Assembly: GCA_012514035.1 (NCBI GenBank)
Contig: JAAZBB010000075.1
Span: 64,876-124,717, forward strand
Length of the DNA stretch: 59,842 nucleotides
Source: Lentisphaerota bacterium
Lineage (GTDB): Bacteria > Verrucomicrobiota > Kiritimatiellia > CAIQIC01 > Lenti-01
Direction of reading: 5' to 3'
The position numbers were made by a program, and so were the translations under genes. Shown here one piece after another: positions 41,301 to 50,689 of this stretch. Under the pieces are notes generated by a model. It made no database searches. It saw only the letters and a program-made list of their open reading frames with translations, and was not told the DNA's origin. The stretch's first letter is position 1. The number at the start of each line of letters is the position of its first letter.

Positions 41301-44300
41301 GCGCGTCCACGCCAGCGAAAACACACGTTCGGCCATGTGCGGATCGCGGCAGCGGTCGATGTAGGTCTCGGCCGCTTCCTGCGTCGCCGCGATGCCGAGG
41401 AAGGCGTTGACGCGAATGGATCGGCCGGGTTCGATGCGCACCCGGTAGCGGATGGCGGCCGCGGGATCGAGGGCGAACCCGGCGCGGTCCGGCAGCGGGC
41501 CGGGCAGATCGAGGGCGGCCGGATTGCGCATCGAGCGGTTGCGGCCGATGAACGCCGCGCGGTCGGTTTCGTAGGAAGGCCCGCGCAGGACAAGGCCGCC
41601 CTCCACTCCGAGGGCGTGGAACATCCAGGGCGGATGTTCCTCCGCCGTGCGCGGGCGGCGGCTGAACAACAGCGCGGCCTTGCCGGGCACGGGCTTGGCG
41701 GTCACGAACAGCTTGTGGAAGGCGGGATGCGCCGCTTCCGCGCGGCCGGGCAGCAACACGGGTTCGGCGTAGCTGGTGATTTCGATCGTGCGCGCGCGAC
41801 GGGACAGATTGGTCACGGTCAGTTGCCGCAGTTCCATGTCGTCTTCGGGGCAGACGGCCACCTGTAAGTGGGTCTGGAACTGGTGGGCAACGGCCCGAAA
41901 TTCGGCGCCCCCCTGCGAGAACACGGCCTCGTAGCGGTCGAAGTCGCTGGCCAGGGGGCGCGCCGTGGGCGACCAGGTCCGGCCCGTGTCCACTTCCTGC
42001 AGATAAAAGAAGAAGCCGTGGGCGTCCTGCGCGGAATCCTCGCGCCAGCGCGTCAGGTCCAGGCCCTGCCAGCGGCTGACGCCGCCGCCGCCGTTGGTCA
42101 CCATGACGTGATAGCGGCCGTTGGAAAGAAGATGCACTTCCGGAACGGGGGTGTCGGGCGTATCGAACGAGCGCGCGATCGATTCAAACGTCTCGACGGT
42201 GCGGGATCCCGCCGTTTCGGCCACGACGGCCGTGGGGCGGCTGCGCGGCCGCGCGAGGGGAATGCGCTCCTGCAGCAGCAACGCCGCGGATTTCAACTGC
42301 AGGTCGGACATGAAACGGCGCTGCATGGGCTGGCCATGCAGCAGGTGATCATAGGCCAGCATGCACATCCCGCTGTGGTGCGCCATCCAAGAGCGGACGA
42401 TGGCAAAGGGTTCATCGGCCGGCACCCGGGCGGGCGTGTGATCCACCGCCTCGTACAGGCCGAAGCGGCCCACGGCGCCGGCGGCGGCTAGGCGCTGGAG
42501 GTTCCGGACGGCTTCCTTCGGGATCACCATCAGCGCCATGGCGCCCGCGTAGGGGGCCACCACGAGATCGTCAGCGAGGCCACGTTTCATGCCCAGCATC
42601 GGTACGCCGAAAGCGCGGTATTGGTAAACGTGGCTGGAGTCCAATTGGTTGTAGCCAGACTCGGAAATGCCCCAGGCAACGCCCGTTTGCCGGCCGTAGC
42701 GGATTTGGCGGCGCACCGCACCCTGGCAGGCCATGTCCAGAAGCGTGCCGGCATAGTTCGGCATGACCAGCATCGGCATCAGATATTCGAACATCGATCC
42801 GCTCCAGGAGGCCAGCACCGGCGGCCCCCCGCCTGGCGCCAGGCGGCGTCCGAGGTGGAACCAGTGTTCCAGCGGCAGTTGGCCACGCGCCACGCCGACG
42901 TAGCTGCCCAGGCGGCACTCCGATGCCAGCAGGTCGTAGAAGCTAGGATCCCGCCGGTGCGCGTCGAGGTTGTAACCGATCGACAACAGGTGGCGGTTGG
43001 CATCATAGAGGAAGTCCAGGTCGTGTTCGCTGAGTTCGCGGCAGCGCACGGCGGCGGCGCGGAGTTCTGCGATGCGCTGGGCGGCCCGCGCACTGGCGGT
43101 CGTCAGCCATTCGCTCCAGCGCCGGGAGAAATCAGAGGCCGGCAGTTGCGCCAAACGCGGCTCCCAGCGATGCAAGAGGGTGGCCAGTATATCCAGCGTC
43201 AGGCCGGTCTCGGTTTCCCGCGGCAATTCCTCCCAGGCGGGCATGTCGCCGGCCGCCGCCGGGTCAGGCAGGGGCGGCAGTTCGGCGTCCGCCCATGGAG
43301 CAAAATAACGGATTTCGCCGGCAAGGTCTGCCCCTTGCTGCTGCAGGGCCGCGCACCAGAAGGCCAGCGTCTCCTCCGGTGCCAGGGCCTCGGCCAGCGG
43401 GGCCATGTGCGCGCGGCAGGCATCCAGTTCCCGCAGGATGTCGCGCCACGCCGGCGCGGGGTCGCGGACGGTTTCGAGCTGCGCGCGGATCCGGGATGCG
43501 GCCTCCTGCAAAACCGCCGGCGGCACGGGGCATTCCGGCCGCCTCCGCGCCGCTTCGATCTCCTGCAGCAGGATGCGGCGGGTGTCGTCCAGCCCGGCCT
43601 GCCAGCGTTCCGGCAGGATGCTCCCGCGCATCATTTCCCGCAGACCTTCCCGGACGACAATCAGCATCGCCGTCAGATTGCCGCTGTCCACCGACGAGAT
43701 GTAGAGCGGATGCAGCGGCTGCAGGGTGTGGATGTCGTACCAGTTGTAGAAATGTCCCCGGTAGCGCTCCATCCGGTCCAGAGTGTCGAGCGTGCCGACC
43801 GTGCGGGCCAGGAAACGGCCGGGCGAAAGATATCCGAAATCACAGGCCGCCAGCCCGCTGGCCAGCGCCATCCCGATGTTGGTCGGCGAGGTCCGCGGCG
43901 CGGCCGCCGGCCCTGGGCTCTCCTGGAAATTGTCCGGCGGCAGCCAGTGGCTGGCTTCACAGGTGAAATGGTCGAAGAACGCCCAGGTGCGGCGCGCCAA
44001 CTGGCGCACAAACTCGGTTTGAGCGGCGGTCAACGGCAGGTCCCGGGCCGGGCGGGCGGAACTGACCCACCAGGCCAGGACGGGCGCGGCCAGCCACGCG
44101 CCCGCCAGCCCCAGCAGCAAGGGATTGCCCGGCGCGATGCCCGCCAGCGCCGGCGCCGCGCAGGCCGCCGCGAGGATCGGGGCCGGCCACATCTCCCGGA
44201 GCGTCCCCGGCAGCGACGTTCGCGCGGTCCGTTCACTTTGGCTCGCGGTCTTCCATTCGAGCAGCCGCCGATGCACTCGCCGCCGCCAGAATACGCGGAC

Positions 44301-47120
44301 CATGGCATCCAGATAGACCCAGGCCAGATAGGGCGTGAAGGCCAGTTCCAGCAGGTCCAAAATCCATTGGCGGCCCTCGTTCACCGCCGCGGCGCGCAGG
44401 TGAATCGCGGGCGGGACCTGCTTCCCCTTGAACAGGAAGGCCCGCAGGGTTCGCAGCCCCGCCGGTAGCATGTACATGCCCAGCAGGCCCGCGATGCGCC
44501 CGGTCGCGTGCGCCGGCCAGGCCCACCCGCCGGACACCAGCGCCAGGAACAGCGCGGCCGGAACCAGGCTGCGCCGCAAGTTGTCGAAAATCATCCATCG
44601 CGCCAGCATGCCCAGGGGATTGCGCTGCGGGCGGCCGTCGGGCCCGGGTACGCGGGGGAGCAGCCAGTCGGCAATCTGCCAGTCGCCCCGGATCCACCGA
44701 TGCCGGCGCGACGCGTCCGCCAGCACGCGCGAGGGCTCGCTTTCGATCAGTTCCACGTCGCAAATGAATCCACAGCGCGCATGGACACCTTCAATCAGGT
44801 CATGGCTCAGGATGAGATTGTCGGGGAAGCGGTTGCCCGTCGCCGCATGGAAGGTATGAATATCGTATATGCCCTTGCCCACGTACTGGGCCTGACCGAA
44901 GAAATCCGGATAGACGCTGGCTACCTCGCGCGTATACGGATCAATGCCCACATCGCCCGCGCGGAGCCGGGCAAAGATGGACTGCCGCGCGGATGCCAGG
45001 CTGACGGCCATGCGCGGCTGGAGCACGGCGTAGCCCCGGGTGACCAGTCGGCGCACGGGATCGAGTTGCGGGCGGTTCAATAAATGCGCTATCGCGCCCA
45101 CCAGCCGGCAGGCCGACCCCGGCGGCAATTGGGTGTCGGTGTCCAGCGAAATGGCATAGCGCACGGAACGGAGCAGTTCGAGGTCGCCTTCGATGACCGA
45201 AAAGGCCTCCGGGCGTCCCTCGACCACCAGGCGGTTGAAATCTTCCAGCTTGCCGCGCTTGCGCTCGCGACCCATCCACTTGCGTTGGACGGGATTCCAG
45301 CGGCGCGGCCGGTGCAGGAGGAGAAAGACCGGTTCCCCTTCCCGGGCATGGCGCGCATTCAGCCGCCGGATGCCTTGGACCGCCGCTTTGAGATGTTCGC
45401 GATCGGTGGGGAGTTCCTCCTCGTCGGCATCGGGAAAATCCGTCAGCAGTGCGAACAGCAGATGGGGGGTCTTGTTCGCCAAATAGCGGATTTCGAGATC
45501 CTCCAGCAGATGGGCGCTGGCGGTCGGCGAACCCAGCAGGGTGGGGACGACCACGATGGTACGATGCTCGGGCGGAATGCCCTTGGAGAAATCCAGGCCC
45601 GGCAGGAAACGGGACGGAACCAGAAGCGTGGCCACCCAGTTGACCAGTTCAAGCGCCGGCCGGGAGGTGACCAGCAGCGCCAGGGCGATCCAGAGCGCCA
45701 CGGCCCAGCCCGGACCGGTCCCGGACAGAGTAATTCCAGACACCGCCGCCATCGCTACCGTCAAGATCGCCGCCGCCGCCAGATAGAAGGCCAGCGCATG
45801 GCGTCCCAGCCACCGGCTGCAACGCCGGCGCAGCGGGAACCGGCAGCCAATCCGGGTCTCCAGTTCAAAACGGCCCGCATCCACCAGAAAATAGCCCACA
45901 TGACTTTCGCGCCGGTCGGCGTTCCTTTGACGGTACTCCGCCGCCAGAGTCACCGCCGCTTCGGCCACCTCCAGCTCGGGCCGGCGGCTGTAGCGCGCCA
46001 GTTTTTCCACCTGCGTCCGGTAGCGGTTCCGGGTGCGGAAATCCATCTGCGGATATACCCCGGCCGGATCGCGCCGCAGAATCGCCTCGATCGCGCTGGC
46101 GGCCTCGACGAAATCCGGCCAATCGATGGCAGCCATCGTGCGCACGCTGGTGATGCAGTTGCTGGTGGTAACCAGGTTGGCGGCCTGTGCCTGGTTTTCG
46201 CTCAGTTGGATCCGCTCGATGGTCTGCCCATGGTCGGAAAGCTCCTGTTCCAGCCAGTTCAACGCCAAGCCAAGGGATGGATTCACGCCGTCGATGTTGG
46301 CCACCAGCTCTGCAATGAACGGCGGAGTCAGCGGGGGCGCCGCCCGCACGAAGTCGCCCAGGGTGGTTACGAACATCCGGGGATTGGATTCGACCACCTT
46401 CAGAAAGCGGTCCGCCCAGAGCAGCGCCGCGTCCCGCTGGCTGCGCCGCCACGCGATCCGCTGCGCCACCAGATGCAGGTTTTCAATCAGGCACAGGCGC
46501 AGCATGATCGGCACCGCCCACAGTTCCCCCAGGGTGAGCGGATGCGTCTCCTGGTAGGCGCGGATGAACCGGCTCAGGTTTTCATGATCCACCAGGCCGT
46601 CCGTGTGTCGGACCACCTCCATCACGATGTCGAAGATGCGGGGGAAGCCCCGGCGGGGGCCGGCCGTCAGGCGGGGCAGTTCGCGGCTGTAGCCCGGCGA
46701 CAGGTGCGCCTGCGCCAGTTCGATCTGCTCCTGGATCAGGTGGTAGTTGTCCAGCAACCACTCCGCTGCCGGCGCGATCCGGTAGCCCTGCTGCACGCTC
46801 TCCGCAATGACCTGGTGGCAGCGGCGGATGCCGGCCTCGCTCTTCGATAACTGACTCAGCAGGCGCTCATTGCCGCGCACGGCCTCGAATTCGTGCTTGG
46901 AGGCCAGGAACCGGGCATGGTTCTCCAGCTGGCTGACCCCGAACAGCTCCGCCCGCAGGGTCAATTCCTCATGCCCCGGCAGATCCGGCGGGGGCGTCCC
47001 GCTTGATCGCTTTCGAAACCGGACCCACCACGGCGCTCGGAAGGCGCCCGCCTCCCGCCGGCCCCGGCTGAACTTTTTTGCTCCCGGCTTATTCTTCGTG
47101 GACTTCAACATCAGAGCCAT
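38310..47120 (-). CDS. ndvB: Cyclic beta-1,2-glucan synthase-like protein (GT84 + GH94)
   Basis: 2936 residues, close to NdvB/Cgs of rhizobia and brucellae. An N-terminal helical region (about 1-420) is followed by membrane segments (about 440-500). The GT84 domain has SLDTDTQLPPGSACRLVGAI near residue 657 and RHRWIRGDWQIADWLLP near 807. More membrane helices (about 840-1000) and a glucoamylase-like section (ISESGYNQLDSSHVYQYRAF) come next. The C-terminal part has two carbohydrate-binding/GH94 units, with LPLIGSGDWNDGMNRVGHQG and RGESVWLGFFLLRVL near 2610. NdvB primes on itself, elongates a beta-1,2-glucan, trims it by phosphorolysis and closes the ring; the glucan goes to the periplasm. A second in-frame ATG lies at 47111. 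Confidence 0.93.
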   Translation of the reverse strand: MALMLKSTKNKPGAKKFSRGRREAGAFRAPWWVRFRKRSSGTPPPDLPGHEELTLRAELFGVSQLENHARFLASKHEFEAVRGNERLLSQLSKSEAGIRRCHQVIAESVQQGYRIAPAAEWLLDNYHLIQEQIELAQAHLSPGYSRELPRLTAGPRRGFPRIFDIVMEVVRHTDGLVDHENLSRFIRAYQETHPLTLGELWAVPIMLRLCLIENLHLVAQRIAWRRSQRDAALLWADRFLKVVESNPRMFVTTLGDFVRAAPPLTPPFIAELVANIDGVNPSLGLALNWLEQELSDHGQTIERIQLSENQAQAANLVTTSNCITSVRTMAAIDWPDFVEAASAIEAILRRDPAGVYPQMDFRTRNRYRTQVEKLARYSRRPELEVAEAAVTLAAEYRQRNADRRESHVGYFLVDAGRFELETRIGCRFPLRRRCSRWLGRHALAFYLAAAAILTVAMAAVSGITLSGTGPGWAVALWIALALLVTSRPALELVNWVATLLVPSRFLPGLDFSKGIPPEHRTIVVVPTLLGSPTASAHLLEDLEIRYLANKTPHLLFALLTDFPDADEEELPTDREHLKAAVQGIRRLNARHAREGEPVFLLLHRPRRWNPVQRKWMGRERKRGKLEDFNRLVVEGRPEAFSVIEGDLELLRSVRYAISLDTDTQLPPGSACRLVGAIAHLLNRPQLDPVRRLVTRGYAVLQPRMAVSLASARQSIFARLRAGDVGIDPYTREVASVYPDFFGQAQYVGKGIYDIHTFHAATGNRFPDNLILSHDLIEGVHARCGFICDVELIESEPSRVLADASRRHRWIRGDWQIADWLLPRVPGPDGRPQRNPLGMLARWMIFDNLRRSLVPAALFLALVSGGWAWPAHATGRIAGLLGMYMLPAGLRTLRAFLFKGKQVPPAIHLRAAAVNEGRQWILDLLELAFTPYLAWVYLDAMVRVFWRRRVHRRLLEWKTASQSERTARTSLPGTLREMWPAPILAAACAAPALAGIAPGNPLLLGLAGAWLAAPVLAWWVSSARPARDLPLTAAQTEFVRQLARRTWAFFDHFTCEASHWLPPDNFQESPGPAAAPRTSPTNIGMALASGLAACDFGYLSPGRFLARTVGTLDTLDRMERYRGHFYNWYDIHTLQPLHPLYISSVDSGNLTAMLIVVREGLREMMRGSILPERWQAGLDDTRRILLQEIEAARRRPECPVPPAVLQEAASRIRAQLETVRDPAPAWRDILRELDACRAHMAPLAEALAPEETLAFWCAALQQQGADLAGEIRYFAPWADAELPPLPDPAAAGDMPAWEELPRETETGLTLDILATLLHRWEPRLAQLPASDFSRRWSEWLTTASARAAQRIAELRAAAVRCRELSEHDLDFLYDANRHLLSIGYNLDAHRRDPSFYDLLASECRLGSYVGVARGQLPLEHWFHLGRRLAPGGGPPVLASWSGSMFEYLMPMLVMPNYAGTLLDMACQGAVRRQIRYGRQTGVAWGISESGYNQLDSSHVYQYRAFGVPMLGMKRGLADDLVVAPYAGAMALMVIPKEAVRNLQRLAAAGAVGRFGLYEAVDHTPARVPADEPFAIVRSWMAHHSGMCMLAYDHLLHGQPMQRRFMSDLQLKSAALLLQERIPLARPRSRPTAVVAETAGSRTVETFESIARSFDTPDTPVPEVHLLSNGRYHVMVTNGGGGVSRWQGLDLTRWREDSAQDAHGFFFYLQEVDTGRTWSPTARPLASDFDRYEAVFSQGGAEFRAVAHQFQTHLQVAVCPEDDMELRQLTVTNLSRRARTIEITSYAEPVLLPGRAEAAHPAFHKLFVTAKPVPGKAALLFSRRPRTAEEHPPWMFHALGVEGGLVLRGPSYETDRAAFIGRNRSMRNPAALDLPGPLPDRAGFALDPAAAIRYRVRIEPGRSIRVNAFLGIAATQEAAETYIDRCRDPHMAERVFSLAWTRSQVLLHQLRVREADVQNYARLAGSLFFAGPHRRGRASIIAANRKNQAALWSYGISGDRPIVLLSITDAANLDLVRNLVQAHTYWRQKGLEVDLVIWSEAFAGYRQDLLDAIIGLVQAGTEGKLLDQPGGIFARNIDQVPEEDRILFRAVARLVFSDRYGALEEQIDRRVVSEPDIPELTPEREPGKPEAPVPLPRRELEFYNGLGGFTRDGREYIIQLEPGQRTPAPWVNILANPTFGTVISESGSASTWSENAHQFRLTPWHNDALEDPSGEAFYIRDEETGRCWSPMPGPARASTPCICRHGHGYSVFERADAGLFSETTVYVAIGAPLKFTAITLRNTTNRPRRVSLTGYCEWVLGENRDQNAMHVVTRLDPQSGAIFAQNAFSLDFADRLAFFHCSGEDRTLTADRTEFIGRNGSLDAPAALRREHLSNRVGAGLDPCAAIQARFEIPPGEQIQVVFSLGAARTEDEARGWLRHQGGVSGARRALEEVWTFWQHQLGGIYVETPDSSVNFLVNHWLLYQILSSRFWGRTGFYQSGGAYGFRDQLQDSLAFLRECPWLTREHLLLSASRQFRDGDVQHWWHPPIGRGVRTRITDDLLWLPFALCHYVAVTGDTGILDETRPFLDARPPAENEESVYDQPRVTEETASLYEHGQRAIRHALRCGRHGLPLIGSGDWNDGMNRVGHQGRGESVWLGFFLLRVLRDFGALAARRGDAAFAATCANEARTLAANLDQHAWDGQWYLRGFFDDGTPLGSVESPECRIDSIPQSWAVLAGGTDPQRARTAMQAVLDRLVDRDHRLVRLFDPPFDVAPWDPGYIKGYVPGVRENGGQYTHAAVWVAMAFAALRQGDVAWEIFQYLNPIRHGDTPEHVQTYQLEPYVLAADLYTAPGHEGQGGWSWYTGSAAWLYRLLVEDLLGLRLETDLLSFHPLLPPGWTGFKFTYRYRNTFYHVQLQKTGDETWNTRRVLVDGAEQPDRKIHLVDDGRERHAVIELG

Positions 47121-47305
47121 TGTAGAAAAAAACGGGCTCCCGGCAACCCCCGAATTGCGGCGGGGCGAATCTGCGATGGGATGCAGGAATTCAGCCTGAA
47201 GGCTGGATCACAAACCGGAGTCGTTTGTCGTCCACGCTTTTTTCGCGCGTCCGTTCAGTGCACCTTGGATCGTGAGGTGGTGCACCGAATATCAGATGCA
47301 CCTCT

Positions 47306-47776
47306 TCAACCGTCGTAGAGCAGATCGTCGTCGCCGCCAGCGGGCGGGCCGCCGACCTTGTCGCCGAACGCGTCGCCCATTTGCTCCTCAATCTTGTCCG
47401 GATCCTCCCCCGACTCCAGGCGGCGAATGGCTTCATGCATTTCCGGCGGCACCGGTTCGCCCGTCTGTTCGGCCATTTTCCGCATGAAGCGGCCCATCGC
47501 GCGCGGATCGTTCTCGTCCATGCCCGCGGCCTCGGCCATCAGGTTCTCCATGCCTGGCGGCATGTCTTCATGGTTGCTAGGTGCTCCGCCGTTGGGGCCG
47601 GCGGATTCACCGAACGCTTGCGTCCCGCCCTTGGGTGCGGCAAAGCGCGACAGCACCCGCGTCATGCGCACGCCGCCGCACTGGGGACACGCCGGGGCCT
47701 GGTGGTGCGCCACCTGGCGGACCAGGAAACTGAAGACCCTTCTGCATTCTCCGCATTGGTATTCGTAGATCGGCAT
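47306..47776 (-). CDS. FmdB-family zinc-ribbon protein
   Basis: 156 residues from ATG 47776. The N-terminus MPIYEYQCGECRRVFSFL, then HHQAPACPQCGGVRMTRVLS, is the standard FmdB putative regulatory zinc ribbon (two CxxC pairs). The rest is hydrophilic and acidic (ENDPRAMGRFMRKMAEQTGE, ESGEDPDKIEEQMGDAFGD) with no other domain. Function is unproven for the family; a role in transcription or protein assembly was proposed from early members. The 185 nt between this gene and ndvB contain two small inverted repeats (47193-47206; about 47258-47283) but no gene. Confidence 0.88.
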   Translation of the reverse strand: MPIYEYQCGECRRVFSFLVRQVAHHQAPACPQCGGVRMTRVLSRFAAPKGGTQAFGESAGPNGGAPSNHEDMPPGMENLMAEAAGMDENDPRAMGRFMRKMAEQTGEPVPPEMHEAIRRLESGEDPDKIEEQMGDAFGDKVGGPPAGGDDDLLYDG

Positions 47777-48003
47777 GGCTGGTCTCCGCCGATGATCTAG
47801 CAAAGACGGCTGATCCCGGCAAGAGAGGTTCGCCGCAATTGATCTGCATGCGGATTCGAATTCGAGAAAAAAACGCGCCGGCGCGCGCGTCATTCACAGT
47901 GTCTGGACATTATTCGGGGACCTGCCCGGAATCCAACATGAAAAAGTCCAGGTCAACAAGCCATCATGTCGGAATCCCGATGATTGTGGACAATGAGTGT
48001 CAA

Positions 48004-49050
48004 TTACTCAACCACTTGATCTGAAATGTATGGGGCGCTTGTCCTGTTCGGGGTATAGTTCGGAACTAGTTTCATTAAGTCTTCATCCAAATGTCGGGTA
48101 AGCGTTGTTGCTCCCAGGTGGTTCAAGTGGCGCGTATCGTAAAAGTGTGTCGTTGCGAGCCAGGGCACGTTGCGATAGTCCAGCAATATCATTCGTTCCC
48201 CCTCGATTCTGTGGACATCCTGTACCAGTTTCTCTTCCGTCTTGATCCATTCCGGACTGCGAATTGAAGAATATGCCTCGAGCCGGGGAAGTCTCAGAAA
48301 AACGATTTGAATATCCTGGGCCCTGAGAAAATATATAATCCTGCTCAGGGCTTGCCAGTTTTCCTCTTTTCGGGTCGACTGGAGCAAATACTCGTCCTGC
48401 GCTAGATTTCGCTCCGAGACTCCTTTGTCCGACATTTGAAAGGCATAGGCCAGAAATCCCGGTTCCTGGTACATGGGCGGCTCTTCCGACTGCCACCAGC
48501 AGGATGGATTCAGGCGCGGCATGAAGAAAATCGGATACATGATCGGGTTGTCCATCAGAAACTGTCGACAATACTCCCAGGGGGAAAAAAGGAGATCATG
48601 TCGCTTGACGCCTAAATCGTACAACGGGCCATGGTCCCGGTTGCGACTGACCCGGTCGTCCAGCAGGCATAAATTGTCGAGTTGGATTAGGACCCATTTT
48701 ACATTGGGGCACCGTTCAAGATTGCGCCGCAATAGCAGTTCATAGACTTCATAATGACCCGATTGGACAGCCAGATTGACGGCACGACGTGATAACAGAG
48801 AGGGCTGAATGCCATAGATCACCAGCGAATTTCCCACAGTCAAGATTTCCGTATCCGTATTGATCGCTTGCCGAATCCGGGAATACAGGGAGGGCGCCGG
48901 AAAGTCGGTGTTCACTATTCGCAGCAGCAAGGAGCCCAGAATCAGCACAACACCAGCAAAAACAACGGGTTTCAACCACCACCGGATGGCAGCTGCTGAA
49001 ATTTCATGATCATGTGGCGGGTCCTTAGAACTGGAAGTAAATAAATTCAT
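48004..49050 (-). CDS. SGNH/AlgX-like protein paired with an MBOAT acyltransferase
   Basis: 348 residues. One N-terminal membrane anchor (VVFAGVVLILGSLLLRIV, about residues 29-46) is followed by a soluble, presumably periplasmic domain. It contains TEILTVGNSLVIYGIQPSLL, in the place of the SGNH block I with its GxS, and near the end TTHFYDTRHLNHLGATTLTR, the D-x2-H-like block V. Such proteins work with MBOAT partners (as AlgX/AlgJ with AlgI) to acylate exported polysaccharide. The start overlaps the MBOAT gene by 26 nt. The classical GDSL motif is weak, so catalytic activity is likely but not certain. Confidence 0.65.
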   Translation of the reverse strand: MNLFTSSSKDPPHDHEISAAAIRWWLKPVVFAGVVLILGSLLLRIVNTDFPAPSLYSRIRQAINTDTEILTVGNSLVIYGIQPSLLSRRAVNLAVQSGHYEVYELLLRRNLERCPNVKWVLIQLDNLCLLDDRVSRNRDHGPLYDLGVKRHDLLFSPWEYCRQFLMDNPIMYPIFFMPRLNPSCWWQSEEPPMYQEPGFLAYAFQMSDKGVSERNLAQDEYLLQSTRKEENWQALSRIIYFLRAQDIQIVFLRLPRLEAYSSIRSPEWIKTEEKLVQDVHRIEGERMILLDYRNVPWLATTHFYDTRHLNHLGATTLTRHLDEDLMKLVPNYTPNRTSAPYISDQVVE

Positions 49051-50428
49051 AGCTGTTCATTGCCCCAGAAACCACCAAAAACAACAACAAAATGCCGCAT
49101 ACAGCCCACCGGATCACGGGAGCAGCGTGCAGAATAGCCAGCATGTCCGCCCGCCGTTCCTGATAGTAATCTAAAATCATCAATGGGCCGGCGAATACCA
49201 CAACCGACAACAGGGCCTTTTTGCCGCTCCAGACCCAGGGATGAACCATGCGGGTCAACAGCTCGGGCACATCCGCCAATTCATTCGCCCGGAAAAGCAA
49301 CCACCCTCCCAATGTCAACATGAAGAAACCCATGACTGATATGGTCTGAATCAGGCCGTTTCCTCGGGGGGGGCGCTTGTCCGTCACGCCTATCATCCGG
49401 AACATGATCAGCAGAAGCCCATGATAAACACCCCAGGCGACGAAATGCCAGGCGGCGCCGTGCCAAAGCCCCCCCAACAGCATCGTCAGGAACAGGTTCC
49501 TGTACATCTTGCCCGGCCCACCACGGTTGCCGCCGAGTGGGATGTATAGATAATCGCGCAGCCAGGTGGACAGGCTGATATGCCAGCGGCTCCAGAAATC
49601 ACTCGGGCTTTTTGCGAAGTATGGCATCCGGAAATTGAGTTTCAGTTCGAAACCCATCAGACGGGCTGTGCCACGGGCGATGTCCGAGTACCCGGAGAAA
49701 TCTCCATAGATCTGAAACGCAAATGCCAGTAAACCGACGAAGATCTCCATGCCGCTGTTCAGAGCCGGAGCATTGAACACCGCATTGGCAATTGGGGCAA
49801 GGTTATCCGCCACCACGACTTTCTTGTAATAGCCGAGGAGAACAAGCCAGGCTCCTTCAGTCCAATTCGATCGGCCGATGCATCTTGGGCGTTCCACCTG
49901 ACCGAGCAGGTTTCCGGCCCGCTCAATAGGGCCCGCCACAAGTTGGGGGAAGAAAGAAACAAAGAGAAGATAGTCGAAATAATGGCGGGTAGGGACAAGT
50001 TGTCGACGGTAAACGTCGATGGTGTAGCTCATCGTTTGAAAGGTATAAAACGATATCCCGACGGGGAGCACAATACGGAGGGTTGTCCAGGACAGTTCGA
50101 ATCCCAGACTGGACAGGAGCGAATGCAAATTATCGGCGAAAAAACCATAGTATTTAAAGACAAACAGGATGCCGAGATTAACCACCAGACTGATGGATAG
50201 AAGCAAACCCCTTCTGCGAGGGTCTGACGACGCATAGATGATCTGGGCAACCAAAAAATCAATCGTTGAGGACAGCCAAATCAGGCCCAGAAAGCGCCAA
50301 TCCCAGCAGCCATAAAATAGATAACTGGCCAAAAGCAGGAGCCAGTTTTGGCCGCGAAATGGAAGAACACGGTAGAGTGTGTAGACAACCAAAAAGAAGC
50401 CAATAAAACGAAAAGAATTAAACAGCAT
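49025..50428 (-). CDS. MBOAT family O-acyltransferase (AlgI/DltB-like)
   Basis: 467 residues with about eleven hydrophobic helices. Hallmarks of the alginate O-acetylase (AlgI) branch are present: LVAGPIERAGNLLGQVERPR, QIYGDFSGYSDIARGTARLM, FWSRWHISLSTWLRDYLYIP and LGGNRGGPGKMYRNLFLTML, then LGGLWHGAAWHFVAWGVYHG, which includes the conserved membrane histidine. The protein moves an acyl group, usually acetyl, across the inner membrane for transfer to a polysaccharide or teichoic-type polymer. The SGNH-like partner is encoded directly downstream. There is no glycan operon beside it, so its polymer could be the product of the locus at 1-21191 or the ndvB glucan (inference). Confidence 0.93.
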   Translation of the reverse strand: MLFNSFRFIGFFLVVYTLYRVLPFRGQNWLLLLASYLFYGCWDWRFLGLIWLSSTIDFLVAQIIYASSDPRRRGLLLSISLVVNLGILFVFKYYGFFADNLHSLLSSLGFELSWTTLRIVLPVGISFYTFQTMSYTIDVYRRQLVPTRHYFDYLLFVSFFPQLVAGPIERAGNLLGQVERPRCIGRSNWTEGAWLVLLGYYKKVVVADNLAPIANAVFNAPALNSGMEIFVGLLAFAFQIYGDFSGYSDIARGTARLMGFELKLNFRMPYFAKSPSDFWSRWHISLSTWLRDYLYIPLGGNRGGPGKMYRNLFLTMLLGGLWHGAAWHFVAWGVYHGLLLIMFRMIGVTDKRPPRGNGLIQTISVMGFFMLTLGGWLLFRANELADVPELLTRMVHPWVWSGKKALLSVVVFAGPLMILDYYQERRADMLAILHAAPVIRWAVCGILLLFLVVSGAMNSYEFIYFQF

Positions 50429-50689
50429 GGGCCAGGTTGATCCGGATGTGTGCGGTAAGGGAAGCTTTGATTATCTGCTATGCGAGACCGCTTGTTGCGA
50501 ATACAAGCTTGTTCAACTTGGGGCTATGCAATTTTCTCTTTCTTTTCGCTGTGCATGAGGGTCCGAAAAGGCGCGGCCCGAATGATGATCATCTTCAGGC
50601 CAGCGCCGAGTTAAAATGGCGGAGTTACCTTGACCTGGTTCAAACCGCCGTACTGGGTGAGAAGTAGAACACATCTGCGAAACGGTTGC
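50429..50689. other. Intergenic segment without recognisable gene
   Basis: It contains the upstream region of the MBOAT gene and then unstructured sequence of moderate G+C. I see no convincing coding frame, tRNA or terminator. Confidence 0.5.

Noticed and set aside
38679-46850. Several plus-strand frames of 200-615 codons within ndvB
   Set aside because: High-G+C antisense frames; ndvB itself is full length and well conserved.
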